Shown here: piece by piece, positions 16,079-25,300 of the stretch
How the letters are laid out: every line of letters starts with the position of its first letter
Numbering within the stretch: position 1 is the first letter of the stretch
NCBI GenBank assembly: GCA_020630955.1
Contig: JAHDIE010000025.1
Coordinates: forward strand, 1 to 50,750
Origin: Saprospiraceae bacterium
GTDB lineage: Bacteria; Bacteroidota; Bacteroidia; Chitinophagales; Saprospiraceae
Direction of reading: 5' to 3'
Length of the DNA: 50,750 nucleotides
Position numbers and translations under genes: made by a program
Notes under the pieces: model-generated
The model's database searches: none
Told to the model about the DNA's origin: nothing
The model's input: the letters and a program-made list of their open reading frames with translations, nothing else

Positions 16079-16111
16079 ACAAAAAATGGGTTTCAGTTTT
16101 CACTGAAACCC
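16079..16111 (-). terminator. Terminator of the tRNA-Asn gene
   Basis: Perfect 10-base stem GGGTTTCAGT/ACTGAAACCC with loop TTTC (16088-16111), followed on the minus strand by a T-run (16081-16086). It lies 13 bases beyond the tRNA 3' end. Confidence 0.85.
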
Positions 16112-16124
16112 TTGGCTTTATTAG

Positions 16125-16198
16125 CGCTCCCTCAAGGACTTGAACCTTGGACCCTCTGATTAACAGTCAGATGCTCTAACCAGCTGAGCTAAGGAAGC
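16125..16198 (-). tRNA. tRNA-Asn (anticodon GTT)
   Basis: A 74-base cloverleaf on the minus strand. The acceptor stem pairs GCTTCCT with AGGGAGC (one G-T), with discriminator G. The D arm is TAGCTCAGCTGGTTAGAGC. The anticodon stem TCTGA/TCAGA encloses the loop CTGTTAA, giving anticodon GTT. The T arm is AAGGTTCAAGTCCTT. CCA is not encoded, which is common in this phylum. A terminator follows directly at 16088-16111, so it is transcribed as a single gene. Confidence 0.96.
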
Positions 16199-16345
16199 AT
16201 TTTAAGCGATGGCAAATGTAATACTTCCTAGCAATTTGTACAACTAAGAATTAATATTTTCTGTCGACTTAATCCAATAAAATAGAACCAAGTGCTAAGT
16301 ATATTACTTTCTCTATGTATTGTAGGGAATTCTTAATTATGCAAT

Positions 16346-16435
16346 CCTCTTAAATTGCATCAAATTATGCAAAGAGGTCATGAGCCCTTATGCATATTCA
16401 ACAATCAGAAAAGGCATAAAAAAACCAAAGGGCTC
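16346..16435. other. Two consecutive stem-loops in the 286-base tRNA-to-barrel gap
   Basis: The stretch 16199-16484 has no convincing ORF. It holds two inverted repeats in a row. The first is CCTCT-TAAA-TTGCAT / ATGCAA-AGAGG (16346-16377; 11 pairs with a four-base bulge, loop CAAATT). The second is GAGCCCTT / AAGGGCTC (16382-16389 and 16428-16435) with an inner TATGC/GCATA pair. A small RNA, the 3' end of the minus-strand barrel gene transcript, or a pair of terminators are all possible. There is no clean T-run after either stem. Confidence 0.4.
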
Positions 16436-16484
16436 CTACCTCTAGGTTCCCCTCACCAAGTTCAGTTGAAAGTCCAAATAGCAA

Positions 16485-17234
16485 TCAAAACATTACCCCA
16501 GTCCTTAATGTAAGTCTTCGATATAATATCCTTTGTTCTGATCTAGTATCCCACCATTCGTAATGCCAATTGGCTCTTTGAAACTTATAACCAATATCAA
16601 AAGTCCATTTCAAATGCTTTTTACCCCATCGCAAACCAATCGATGGATATGCCATCCATCCCCCTTGTGCTTCCATCAAATTGCTATCCTCATTTTTGAA
16701 CGCAAAACCATATCCTGCAGCCAATCCATAGGACAAGGAAAGATTGTGGGGATTGAAGTATCCAGAAACTTCAGCAAAACTTGAAAGTATATTTTCTGAA
16801 CTACCGATCACATAATCATCATAACTTATACCAACTCCTAGAGATAGCAATCGGTTGATTCTTTTTCCTGACGAAAAAGAAATTCCTATGCCTGGGATGA
16901 GCTCGGAACGTCTACCCGGATTTCCTGTAATTTTGTTGATTCGAAGGTGATAATAATTTCCTTTCTCTTTAAAGTTGTAAGGTTCTATTTCACCAATACT
17001 TTTCTGAACAATACTCTTGATATCTTCATTCGAAAATTCAACAATAGAACCAAATGCCTCTAATTTAATCATGTTAGTCTCTTGGTTCCATTCCAAGAGA
17101 TTTGCTTCAAATTGACTTCCGTTTTCTAAATTTACAATAACTCGATTTCTTGTCTCATCTTGTCCCAAAAGCAGGGACAAATTTGCGGAAGCGATAAAAA
17201 AGAGAAATAGCGCTATATAATTTTTGACTTTCAT
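16485..17234 (-). CDS. Secreted protein with C-terminal outer-membrane barrel-like region, unrecognised
   Basis: A 249-residue protein with signal peptide MKVKNYIALFLFFIASANLS and cleavage probably before QDE. Residues 30-75 form a small beta-rich region (VIVNLENGSQFEANLLEW), reminiscent of a small beta-barrel fold. From about residue 100 there are alternating beta-strand segments (GIGISFSSG, LSLGVGISYDDY, LSYGLAAGYGFAF, PSIGLRWGKK) ending in an aromatic-terminated strand (LTLRTGVMF), as in outer-membrane proteins. I recognise no family beyond a generic barrel. The upstream lipoprotein gene stops one base before this start, so the two are likely one operon and may act together at the outer membrane. 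It holds a copy of the 14-base word within its signal peptide. Confidence 0.6.
   Translation of the reverse strand: MKVKNYIALFLFFIASANLSLLLGQDETRNRVIVNLENGSQFEANLLEWNQETNMIKLEAFGSIVEFSNEDIKSIVQKSIGEIEPYNFKEKGNYYHLRINKITGNPGRRSELIPGIGISFSSGKRINRLLSLGVGISYDDYVIGSSENILSSFAEVSGYFNPHNLSLSYGLAAGYGFAFKNEDSNLMEAQGGWMAYPSIGLRWGKKHLKWTFDIGYKFQRANWHYEWWDTRSEQRILYRRLTLRTGVMF
17181..17194 (+). repeat. Dispersed 14-base word, copy 3 (ATTTGCGGAAGCGA)
   Basis: Exact copy inside the signal-peptide region of the barrel protein gene, read there as ATC GCT TCC GCA AAT (Ile-Ala-Ser-Ala-Asn). Confidence 0.85.
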
Positions 17235-17235
17235 A

Positions 17236-18507
17236 TTAATTTCTTGAAACAGGAATTGTAGACATTAATTGTAAATCATCCTCCGTGGCATCGTATTGGA
17301 ACAAACCATTTTTTCCAATGACCAAAACATGATCCAAGCTTAAAGCAATGACATCATATGCATGAATGTCTTCGATATGATTTAATATGTTTGATCTAAT
17401 CTCCATATCATTACTTGCATCAAAAGTTTTCAAACCATATTTTCCTTCACAGATTAATAGCTTGTTTTCTATTTTAGAAAGTCCATGCGGATTTTCCATT
17501 TGATGAGTGGCTATCAGTTTTGGAGAAAAAATATCTGTTACATCCAATACTTCCAATTGGTTTGTAAAATTTTGACAATTGTTACCATTGCGCAAAGTAA
17601 CATAAGCCTTGTTTCCATCCACAAAAACAGGATCACAAGCATTGGCATGAATAAATTGTGATCTAAACATTGGTGAAGATGGCTCTAGAATTGAATAAAT
17701 AAACATTCCTGTTGTACTTCCAATAAACAAGTTATCACCGTATGGAAAGATTGTTTCAACGCCCCATCCTACATTAAAATCACTGACCAATGATGGAGTG
17801 CCTGATTCTACATTGAATGTATACAATGTACTTTGATCTACAACATACAAATGATCTTTAGCCAAAGTAAATCTTGCAAAAGATCCGCCGGTTCCGACAG
17901 TTGCAGGAAAACCTCCCCCAGCTCCGCTGGTATCAAAAGCTTCATTGGCAAACAAAATATCACCTTGTAAAAACCATCCATTGCCCCAATTTGGATCCGT
18001 ACATTCTAATTCTGTAGTAATTTCTGTCTCATTGTATCCAATATGAAATCCACGACCTTCTTGAAAATAATAACCATTATAAACATCTTCTTGACGATCA
18101 ATCAAAATAGGATTTAAAGGATCTGAGATATCTATACTAACTATGTCCATATAATTATCTGCAAAAAGAATGTTATCTCTAACGGCCATGTCCACATTGC
18201 CTGGTATAGGAATAAATGCTTCGATAACAGGGTTTTCAGGATCTTCGTTGTTGATTACATGTAGTCCTTCTGATATTTCATTGATCAGCAAATAGCCTTC
18301 ATAATAATATAACTTACCAGGATTTTTAAGTTCTCGAGGTGATTCTGCCTGAATATCAATCCGAATCTGGTCATAGCCAGCATACAAAGGATCATACTGA
18401 ATAAATGTACGCGTCTCATCGCAGACATCTTTCAAACAAGAACTTAGTGAAAGGGAAAGTGCTAAAACACCTATTAATATTGGCAAAAACTTCATTCTAT
18501 AATTCAT
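17236..18507 (-). CDS. LVIVD-repeat lipoprotein (beta-propeller)
   Basis: A 423-residue lipoprotein. Signal peptide with lipobox LSLSSC places the acylated Cys at about residue 24. The rest consists of repeats of about 45 residues with the form xLHVINNEDPENPVIEA and IVSIDISDPLNPILID, the LVIVD signature of a predicted propeller. A Gly/Ala-rich insert (DTSGAGGGFPATVGTGG) interrupts the middle. Such proteins are common on Bacteroidota outer membranes, but their ligands are unknown. It precedes the barrel gene by one base on the same strand. ATG 18507 or the nearby in-frame ATG four codons later would both give a signal peptide. Confidence 0.75.
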   Translation of the reverse strand: MNYRMKFLPILIGVLALSLSLSSCLKDVCDETRTFIQYDPLYAGYDQIRIDIQAESPRELKNPGKLYYYEGYLLINEISEGLHVINNEDPENPVIEAFIPIPGNVDMAVRDNILFADNYMDIVSIDISDPLNPILIDRQEDVYNGYYFQEGRGFHIGYNETEITTELECTDPNWGNGWFLQGDILFANEAFDTSGAGGGFPATVGTGGSFARFTLAKDHLYVVDQSTLYTFNVESGTPSLVSDFNVGWGVETIFPYGDNLFIGSTTGMFIYSILEPSSPMFRSQFIHANACDPVFVDGNKAYVTLRNGNNCQNFTNQLEVLDVTDIFSPKLIATHQMENPHGLSKIENKLLICEGKYGLKTFDASNDMEIRSNILNHIEDIHAYDVIALSLDHVLVIGKNGLFQYDATEDDLQLMSTIPVSRN

Positions 18508-18554
18508 TTCTTTATCTTTTTATTGATATATCGGGTGTAGAATAAAATAGGTTG

Positions 18555-18572
18555 GATTTTTTTAAAAAAATC
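18555..18572. promoter_or_regulatory. A/T palindrome between divergent lipoprotein genes
   Basis: GATTTTTTTAAAAAAATC, a perfect 18-base palindrome in the 125-base space between two divergent genes (18507 and 18633). It could stiffen or bend DNA at a divergent promoter, but a long A/T tract can arise by chance in this genome. Confidence 0.25.
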
Positions 18573-18632
18573 ATTGAATTCTTGCAGCGAATTTTGGATT
18601 AGCATCTTTATAGTATCAAAGGAACAAGTAAA

Positions 18633-20282
18633 ATGAAAAAAGTACTTAACATCTTAATATTATTATTGTGCTTGCTTTTCGTAGGCGGTTGTTACAAAGA
18701 TTATGATAACCCACAAGAGCTAACAAGCATAACTGCAAGTACAGATATAAAAATCAATACTTCACTTCACGGAGTTGTCACTGATGTAAATGGCTTAACC
18801 TTAGAAAATTTTGATATTAGTATAAATGATCATAATACTTATTTCAATAGAGATAAATATTATTTGGAAGTCGAAAAGGCGAATAAGAAAAACCAATTTA
18901 TTTCCATTACAAAAGATGGGAAAGAAATAGCTTTCGCAAATGTTTCATTAATAGAAAACGATAACAATACAGTTAATTTCACCGCATTTCCTGAATGGCA
19001 AAAAAATAATGACTCTGAAAAAATCCTAATCAACGACCATATCGAATTACAAATTCAACAAAATGAAAATCTAGAAATGGAATATGGTAGCATTGAAAAC
19101 TCAACTACTTTAAAACAATTGGGAAAATGGGGAATTGATCAAAATAACAATGACTACTTTTTAGATACACAATCGGCATTTTATTTTAACTCCGAATTAT
19201 TTTCTGAAAATGGAAAAGTACATTTCAATCTTCTAGAAACATCCAATTTGTCAATCGATAACTTAGCCATCTTCCACTTTAATTCTAATATCCAACAATG
19301 GCTTTTACTAGAACAACATCTTCAAACAAATTCACTAATTGATCTTCCAACATCAGGTTATTATCTACTAGCCAACATTACAGAAGCTACCTTTATCGAA
19401 GGACAAGTTTCTTACAATCAACTTCCTTTAGCTTATCAATCTTTAGAACTTTCTCAACTCCATGGAACCAAAACTAATATTCTCGCTTCCGCAAATGGGA
19501 GATGGTCCTCTTTTGTGCCAAAAAATATCATTGCTAAGCTTTCCATTACCGATCCTTGTGACAAGGTTATTGTAGAACAAGAATTAGTGATTGACGAAAG
19601 CAATGTATTCGAAACCATTCTTACAGAAGACCAAGAAGAAAATATCGTAAGATTAAATTTTATGAATGTTGACTGTAATGGCTCAATACTCAATACAAGT
19701 GCTAGCATTATTGAGTTTGGGTCAGAAGATCGGTTAATGTTATTTTCTAAAGCCACTGCAGATATTGCGGTGATTTTATGCGGAGAATTTAGTATTGCTG
19801 GATTTGATGTCAATAATAACACATACGGTACTCCGGTTCCATGGAATAATGATATAGATGATGAATTAGAATATTTATCTGTTTGTAATGAATATTCAGA
19901 AGGATTTAGCTTCATTAAAATTAATAATGACAAGCGTTTTTATCCACCCTTTAAGTTAATTAAAGAAGACAACAGATCTATTTTCAAATCAGACGATAAT
20001 AGAATCAGGTTGTCTGTAAAAGGAGAAAGCATAGGTTCCTACGCAGAAAATCAAGTCAATATTTATATAAATGATATTGATTTTGGAAATGATGGCTATG
20101 CTATGAATTGTGAAACATCACCACAAGGATGTGGAATTGACGATTGCTACATAAGTCATTTTGAACACATGAGTAATGGTCTTACTAGGATTAGTTTTTC
20201 CGGACTATTATGGATGAACACCATAAATAATCCAGTGGCTGGATATTATCCATTTGAAGGACAAATTGTTACAAGTCTATAA
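18633..20282 (+). CDS. Large lipoprotein in the sigma-factor operon, unrecognised
   Basis: A 549-residue protein with signal peptide and lipobox LLFVGGC, Cys at about residue 20. After it comes a beta-rich segment (TSLHGVVTDVNGLTLENFDISIND) that resembles a carboxypeptidase-like regulatory Ig fold. Further beta segments follow, including a similar module near residues 250-300 (EGQVSYNQLPLAYQSLELSQ). No catalytic motif is seen. The ECF sigma gene follows six bases later, then the anti-sigma and secreted genes, so this is probably the first gene of a five-gene unit. It may be a surface ligand sensor or a target of the system. The A/T palindrome at 18555 lies upstream. A copy of the 14-base word is at 19483. 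Confidence 0.6.
   Translation: MKKVLNILILLLCLLFVGGCYKDYDNPQELTSITASTDIKINTSLHGVVTDVNGLTLENFDISINDHNTYFNRDKYYLEVEKANKKNQFISITKDGKEIAFANVSLIENDNNTVNFTAFPEWQKNNDSEKILINDHIELQIQQNENLEMEYGSIENSTTLKQLGKWGIDQNNNDYFLDTQSAFYFNSELFSENGKVHFNLLETSNLSIDNLAIFHFNSNIQQWLLLEQHLQTNSLIDLPTSGYYLLANITEATFIEGQVSYNQLPLAYQSLELSQLHGTKTNILASANGRWSSFVPKNIIAKLSITDPCDKVIVEQELVIDESNVFETILTEDQEENIVRLNFMNVDCNGSILNTSASIIEFGSEDRLMLFSKATADIAVILCGEFSIAGFDVNNNTYGTPVPWNNDIDDELEYLSVCNEYSEGFSFIKINNDKRFYPPFKLIKEDNRSIFKSDDNRIRLSVKGESIGSYAENQVNIYINDIDFGNDGYAMNCETSPQGCGIDDCYISHFEHMSNGLTRISFSGLLWMNTINNPVAGYYPFEGQIVTSL
19483..19496 (-). repeat. Dispersed 14-base word, copy 4 (on the minus strand)
   Basis: TCGCTTCCGCAAAT on the plus strand, the exact consensus, read in the lipoprotein gene as CTC GCT TCC GCA AAT (Leu-Ala-Ser-Ala-Asn). 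The only copy in this orientation relative to the window, because its host gene is on the plus strand. Confidence 0.85.
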
Positions 20283-20288
20283 TCCATA

Positions 20289-20855
20289 GTGAAGGAACAT
20301 GACATCATATTAGGCTGTAAAAAAGGCAATAGATTAGCACAAAAATATTTTGTAGAAAACTATTCTTCCTACATATACACCATTTGTAGGAGATATATTT
20401 CTAGAGAAGACATTGCAAAAGATTGTCTTCAAGATACCTTGATTCATATTCTCAAAAAAATCAATAAATATAATGAGCAAGGCAAATTCAAAGGATGGAT
20501 ATCTACAGTAACGGTAAACAAATGTATCGAATGTATTAGAAGAGAAAAGAGAAACTTGTTTTCTTCTATGGATCTAATGCCAGAAAAATCTCAAAATGAG
20601 AATATCTCTTTAAAGTTAGAACATGATGATGTGATGAAGTTTATTGATACTATTCCAGAACAATACAGAATAGTTATCAACATGTATCTGGTAGAAGGAT
20701 ATTCTCACAAAGAAATAAGTGAGCAATTAAAAATTAGTGAAAGTAGTTCGAGGTCAATTTTATCAAGAGCAAAAAAGATGATCAATCAATCTTTTAAAAA
20801 TGAGAACATCATTGTTATACACAATGGTACAAAAGAAAAAAAAATAGGTTCATAG
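20289..20855 (+). CDS. ECF-type RNA polymerase sigma factor
   Basis: A 188-residue alternative sigma factor. Region 2 spans about residues 12-80 (QKYFVENYSSYIYTICRRY, with the DCLQDTLIHILKKI core-binding helix). Region 4 spans about 120-170 (IPEQYRIVINMYLVEGYSHKEISEQLKISESSSRSILSRAKK, a helix-turn-helix recognising the -35 element; given here as its two parts IPEQYRIVINMYL and SHKEISEQLKISESS). Start is GTG 20289, six bases after the lipoprotein stop. The next gene, 17 bases downstream, encodes an inner-membrane protein with an outer-membrane barrel domain, the expected position for its anti-sigma factor. The regulon is unknown; the downstream secreted genes are candidates. Confidence 0.9.
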   Translation: MKEHDIILGCKKGNRLAQKYFVENYSSYIYTICRRYISREDIAKDCLQDTLIHILKKINKYNEQGKFKGWISTVTVNKCIECIRREKRNLFSSMDLMPEKSQNENISLKLEHDDVMKFIDTIPEQYRIVINMYLVEGYSHKEISEQLKISESSSRSILSRAKKMINQSFKNENIIVIHNGTKEKKIGS

Positions 20856-20872
20856 AATAAATATTCCCAATT

Positions 20873-22288
20873 ATGGAATTAAACAATAAAGAAAAAAAAG
20901 TAAAACAAGTGCTATCGGAAGTTCATTTTGACGTGGACACAGACTTCTTATGGAAAGAAGTTAGCAAAGAACTTGATAAAAAGAAAAAAAGGAGAATTTT
21001 GTGGTTTCTCCCTTTTGGAATGGCAATAACATTAGGACTGGTTTATCTTTTCTCTAACTATAATCTTAGTCCCAAGCATTTCGAAAATGATAACTTGAGT
21101 AATGTGAATCATTCAACTCAAAATATTGCAAAAAATAATAATCACACAACATTCCAAACCACTACTCAAACAAACAGTCCCAGCAACAGTTTGGAAGAAG
21201 GTACAGTAGAAGCCGTATTAAATGAAAATGCGCCTGAGAATTTTATCAAAAATCAAACAACCACTCAATCTAAAACAAAAGCAATAAAACATTCTGCAAA
21301 AACAAATGCTATTAATTTTTCAATCATTAATTCTGCAAAGCCTAGTAATATTGAATTACAAAAGATGCTTCGCAAGCAAAACACTTCAGCTCAAACTTTG
21401 TCCTCACAAAACCAAATAAACAAACCATCAAATACAACATATGCTTTTGATAAACTGAAGCTGCAGAACATTGACAAGCTATTCTTAAATACTTTAACCT
21501 TTCAAAGAACTGCTCCATCTATCACATTAGACCATTTAGCAGAGATAGATATAGCCAATGAATATCAAAGAAGGTATTACCTTGGAATTGGCATAGGTAC
21601 CATTCAAAATATTAATACAAGTCACAAGATTGAAAACGATTTTTCTAATGAATATTTTGGTCGAGAGGTAGAACTACCAGGTATCAACTCTAGTCTGCAA
21701 GTAGGATTTTATATTAACAATAATTTACGAATTTTTGGTGGTGTAGATTATGCACAATTAATAACCAGATACAAGAATCAAGATGTAGAAAAACTTGTTG
21801 AACCGATTCAAATAGATCAACCATTTATCAATGCACTTAATGTATATGAAAACTCCATCGGAAGTATTAACGAAGAAACTACAGTAAAAAATGATTTGAC
21901 TTGGCATCAAAGACACAACATGGTTGATCTTCAATTAGGTATTTCTAAAAATATATTAAAGTCTGGACGACTATCCATTGCACCAGAATTTAGTTTATTA
22001 CAAAATATATATTCAACCCATTCTGGTTACTACTTTAATGAGACAGCTCCTCATTTTACCAAATTCGAAAACAATGATGAAAATCCTTACAGAAAAAATA
22101 CTGGATTAAAAACACAATTAGGATTACAAATTGCTTATCAAGCAGGAGGATTCGATATGTCTATAAATACTGCTTGGAGAAATCCAATTTCAAACATTAC
22201 AGAAGCAACAAACTTTTATCAAATAAAAAATTCCCAATTAAGTATTCAAGCTCGTGTAAACTATCTACTCAACTGGGAAAATAAATGA
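20873..22288 (+). CDS. Probable dual-membrane-spanning anti-sigma factor (Dma-like)
   Basis: A 471-residue protein with three parts. Residues 1-40 are charged and cytoplasmic (ELNNKEKKVKQVLSE, then DTDFLWKEVSKELD, like short anti-sigma helices). One membrane span is at about 42-62 (ILWFLPFGMAITLGLVYLF). A linker of some 150 residues rich in Asn, Thr, Gln and Ser is probably disordered. The final 240 residues are a predicted small outer-membrane beta-barrel (RRYYLGIGIGTIQNI ... SQLSIQARVNYLLNW). That order, directly after an ECF sigma gene, matches the dual-membrane-spanning anti-sigma (Dma) proteins known from Bacteroides thetaiotaomicron, which cross both membranes. Assignment rests on architecture and position, not on sequence comparison. 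The next gene starts 19 bases later. Confidence 0.7.
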   Translation: MELNNKEKKVKQVLSEVHFDVDTDFLWKEVSKELDKKKKRRILWFLPFGMAITLGLVYLFSNYNLSPKHFENDNLSNVNHSTQNIAKNNNHTTFQTTTQTNSPSNSLEEGTVEAVLNENAPENFIKNQTTTQSKTKAIKHSAKTNAINFSIINSAKPSNIELQKMLRKQNTSAQTLSSQNQINKPSNTTYAFDKLKLQNIDKLFLNTLTFQRTAPSITLDHLAEIDIANEYQRRYYLGIGIGTIQNINTSHKIENDFSNEYFGREVELPGINSSLQVGFYINNNLRIFGGVDYAQLITRYKNQDVEKLVEPIQIDQPFINALNVYENSIGSINEETTVKNDLTWHQRHNMVDLQLGISKNILKSGRLSIAPEFSLLQNIYSTHSGYYFNETAPHFTKFENNDENPYRKNTGLKTQLGLQIAYQAGGFDMSINTAWRNPISNITEATNFYQIKNSQLSIQARVNYLLNWENK

Positions 22289-22307
22289 TTTAAATCTTTA
22301 TAAAACT

Positions 22308-25300
22308 ATGAAAAATTTATTTACAAAATTGATCTTTTCTACACTCCTGTGTAGCTTTTCGCTCTTAGTGTCGGCACAATGCCCAGTAGTCAGCGATGCC
22401 AATAATCCATCAGATATTACTTTATCCATTGATACCATAAACATTAATAATGCAGCCGAAGAGTTATCCCCAGAATCTTTGATGGAGAATTATGGATATA
22501 GTGAACAAGAAACTTTTGTAACTTGGGAGGATCCAGAAGATTGCGGAAATCTTGCTTATACCTACGAAGACAATTTATTCGACTATGGAGACGGATCGGT
22601 TAAAATTCTAAGATCTTGGACCGTCATTGATTGGCTTACAGGAGATGTAATCATCCATAATCAGATTATCAGAAATATTATAGACTTGGGTTCTTACTGT
22701 TTACCAAATATTGTTGTTGCAGTTAGTCCATGGACTTGTACTGCTTCTATATCAGTTTACAATTTATTAGCTGGTGGTTTTGAATATGATGATATCGTGA
22801 CGATTCCATCAAATTTAACAGATTTAGAATTGGGAGAAACCAATGTTAATATCACGGGTACGGTTGCAGGTGAGACTTTTGAGTGTTCAACAATTGTAAC
22901 TGTAATTGATAATACACCACCAGTTCCTGTAGTATTAGAATCATTAGAATTAAATCTTGACCCAAATACATGTACGGCTACTCTTTATCCAGAAGATATT
23001 GATAATGGTACATTTGATAGTTGTAGTGGGGTTTCTCTTTCCATTTCACCCAGTACATTCAGTCAGGAAGATGCAGGGACAGAGGTTATAGTAGTACTTA
23101 CAGCGGTTGATGAATTTGGAAACACTAATTCTTCTTGGACTACGGTAACAATTAATGATTGCGGAACTGCAGGTTCAATTACTTGTATAGGTCTAACAAC
23201 AGCTTCTCCTCTTCAAGACGATGATCTACAATTATATCCTGAAGATTTCTTAAGCTCTAATCCAAATCAAAGTGATGACCTTAGCTTAACCATTACGGAT
23301 AGTAATGGTAATATAATTCCAAATGCATTAATTCCTCAAGGTAGCTTTGGCAGCTTTTCCTATATTGTAACAGATAATGTAACAGGAGATAGTTGTTCAG
23401 GTACACTTAACATTCCTATGCCTTCTGACCCTTGTCAATATATTGCATGTAATCTTGATGTAGACTTAATCCTTGCTGAAAATGGCACAGTAGATGCAAC
23501 ATTGTCTGACCTTGGCCATGAGCTTGAACAATGTTCTGATATCGTAATAGTAATAAGTGACCTAGATGGAAATGTTATTAGTTCTGGGTCAAACTCGGTT
23601 AGCCTGAATTCTACAGGTACTTATTATTTCTCTTTGGAAACCACAGAAGGAAACAGTTGTTGGGGAACATTAAATGTTTTAGCATATGTTCCTTGTCCAA
23701 ATGTTATGTCTTGTAATGATGATATTTTTGTTTCCATGGCTGGATTTGGTGGTTCTCAATCGGCTACAATAAACGGTGATATGCTTCTTGAAGGTAATTA
23801 TACTGGTTGCGATTTAAGTACCTTCAGCATAGAAATAGAAGATGCGGAAACCGGTGACAATACCTACTCCGGAGTTGGATCTGTTTTGGTTGATCAACCG
23901 GGTATTTATAATTATACAATTACAAATCCATCAAACAATAATAGCTGTTGGGGGACATTAAATATACAAGGCACCACTTGTTTTGGAATTAATGATGTTA
24001 CCTTCCCTGAAGATATTAATATTGCAATTAACAATATGAATGAGGACAACATCTATGATTATCTAACTCCAGATAATTTAATATCCGTTCTTGGTTTCTC
24101 ATACAATGATGTATATCCGAATTGGCCAAACAGCTTTAATTGTGAAAATCTATTCTCACACTATACTGATCAAGTTATTGAAATAGGTGATGGTTCTTTT
24201 AAGGTTATCAGAGAGTGGACTGTTCTTGATTGGCTCACAGCAGAAATAAGATCTGAGGTCCAAATTATTAAAAACATAGTTTTCCCTGGACTAATATGTG
24301 ACTTCTTACCCAACACTGCACCTCTTGGAGATTGTGAATCTGGCCACACTGATGAAGATGATGTCGAATGGCCAGCTGATTTGTTGAACATAGCAGATTA
24401 CAGAATCAAACCTTCAGAACTAGAATTATACTCCAATGTTGACCCATCGAATTCTAAGCCCATTTTTGTAAATAATGAAAGCTTATACTCTGTAGATTAC
24501 ATTGATATTTTAAATCAATTTGAAATCAATCAACTTACGATCGGAAGAGTTTGGACGGTAAGTTCAAATGAAAATGTTGTAGGTACCTATTCTCAAAAAT
24601 TGCTTGTTGATATCTCAGATCTTTCGTCTTTGGTGTCTGTTAACACCATGTTCGATAGACCTATTCCTGAAGTTGATTTGAACAATATCACCATGACAAA
24701 CAATCAAGGTGTTGCCTTTATAGAAGGAGAAGATAGTTTATCCCCTATCAAATTTGACGATGCCTATAATGGAGTGACCATCAAAGATTTAATTTTAATT
24801 CAGCAATACCTACTTTCACTTAGAGAATTAGATGATTACCAACTTTTGGCTGCAGACATTAACAATGATAATAGTATCAGTGCTGCTGATATTATAGAAT
24901 TGCGAAAAGTTTTATTAAACATGGATAGCAACGCTGACATGGATTGGTTTTTTATTGAAAACACAGAAAATATTGAAGCTAACATAGAACCAAAAGCAAA
25001 CTATATCGGCATCAAACCAGGAGACGTTGATGACGATGCTGTTTTAAGAGATCCGATATTAACAGAAACTGGCATTATGTTATTGAGTGATGTCCTAGTA
25101 AACAATGGAGAAAAATATGAAACGACTTTAGAATATGAAGGAGATGATCTATCACTTGGAGTCGAAATACATCTTTATTATGATGAGTCACTAATACAAA
25201 TTGATGAACTATATGTAAACAATCCAGACTTAAACCTTGATTACAACATATCTGTTCCTGGAGAGATTCATTTGACATTAACCAAATTTAATGGTTCGGC

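Noticed and set aside
18555-18572. A/T palindrome as a specific operator
   Set aside because: Long A- and T-tracts are common in AT-rich DNA, and there is no second copy; it is only listed as a low-confidence site.
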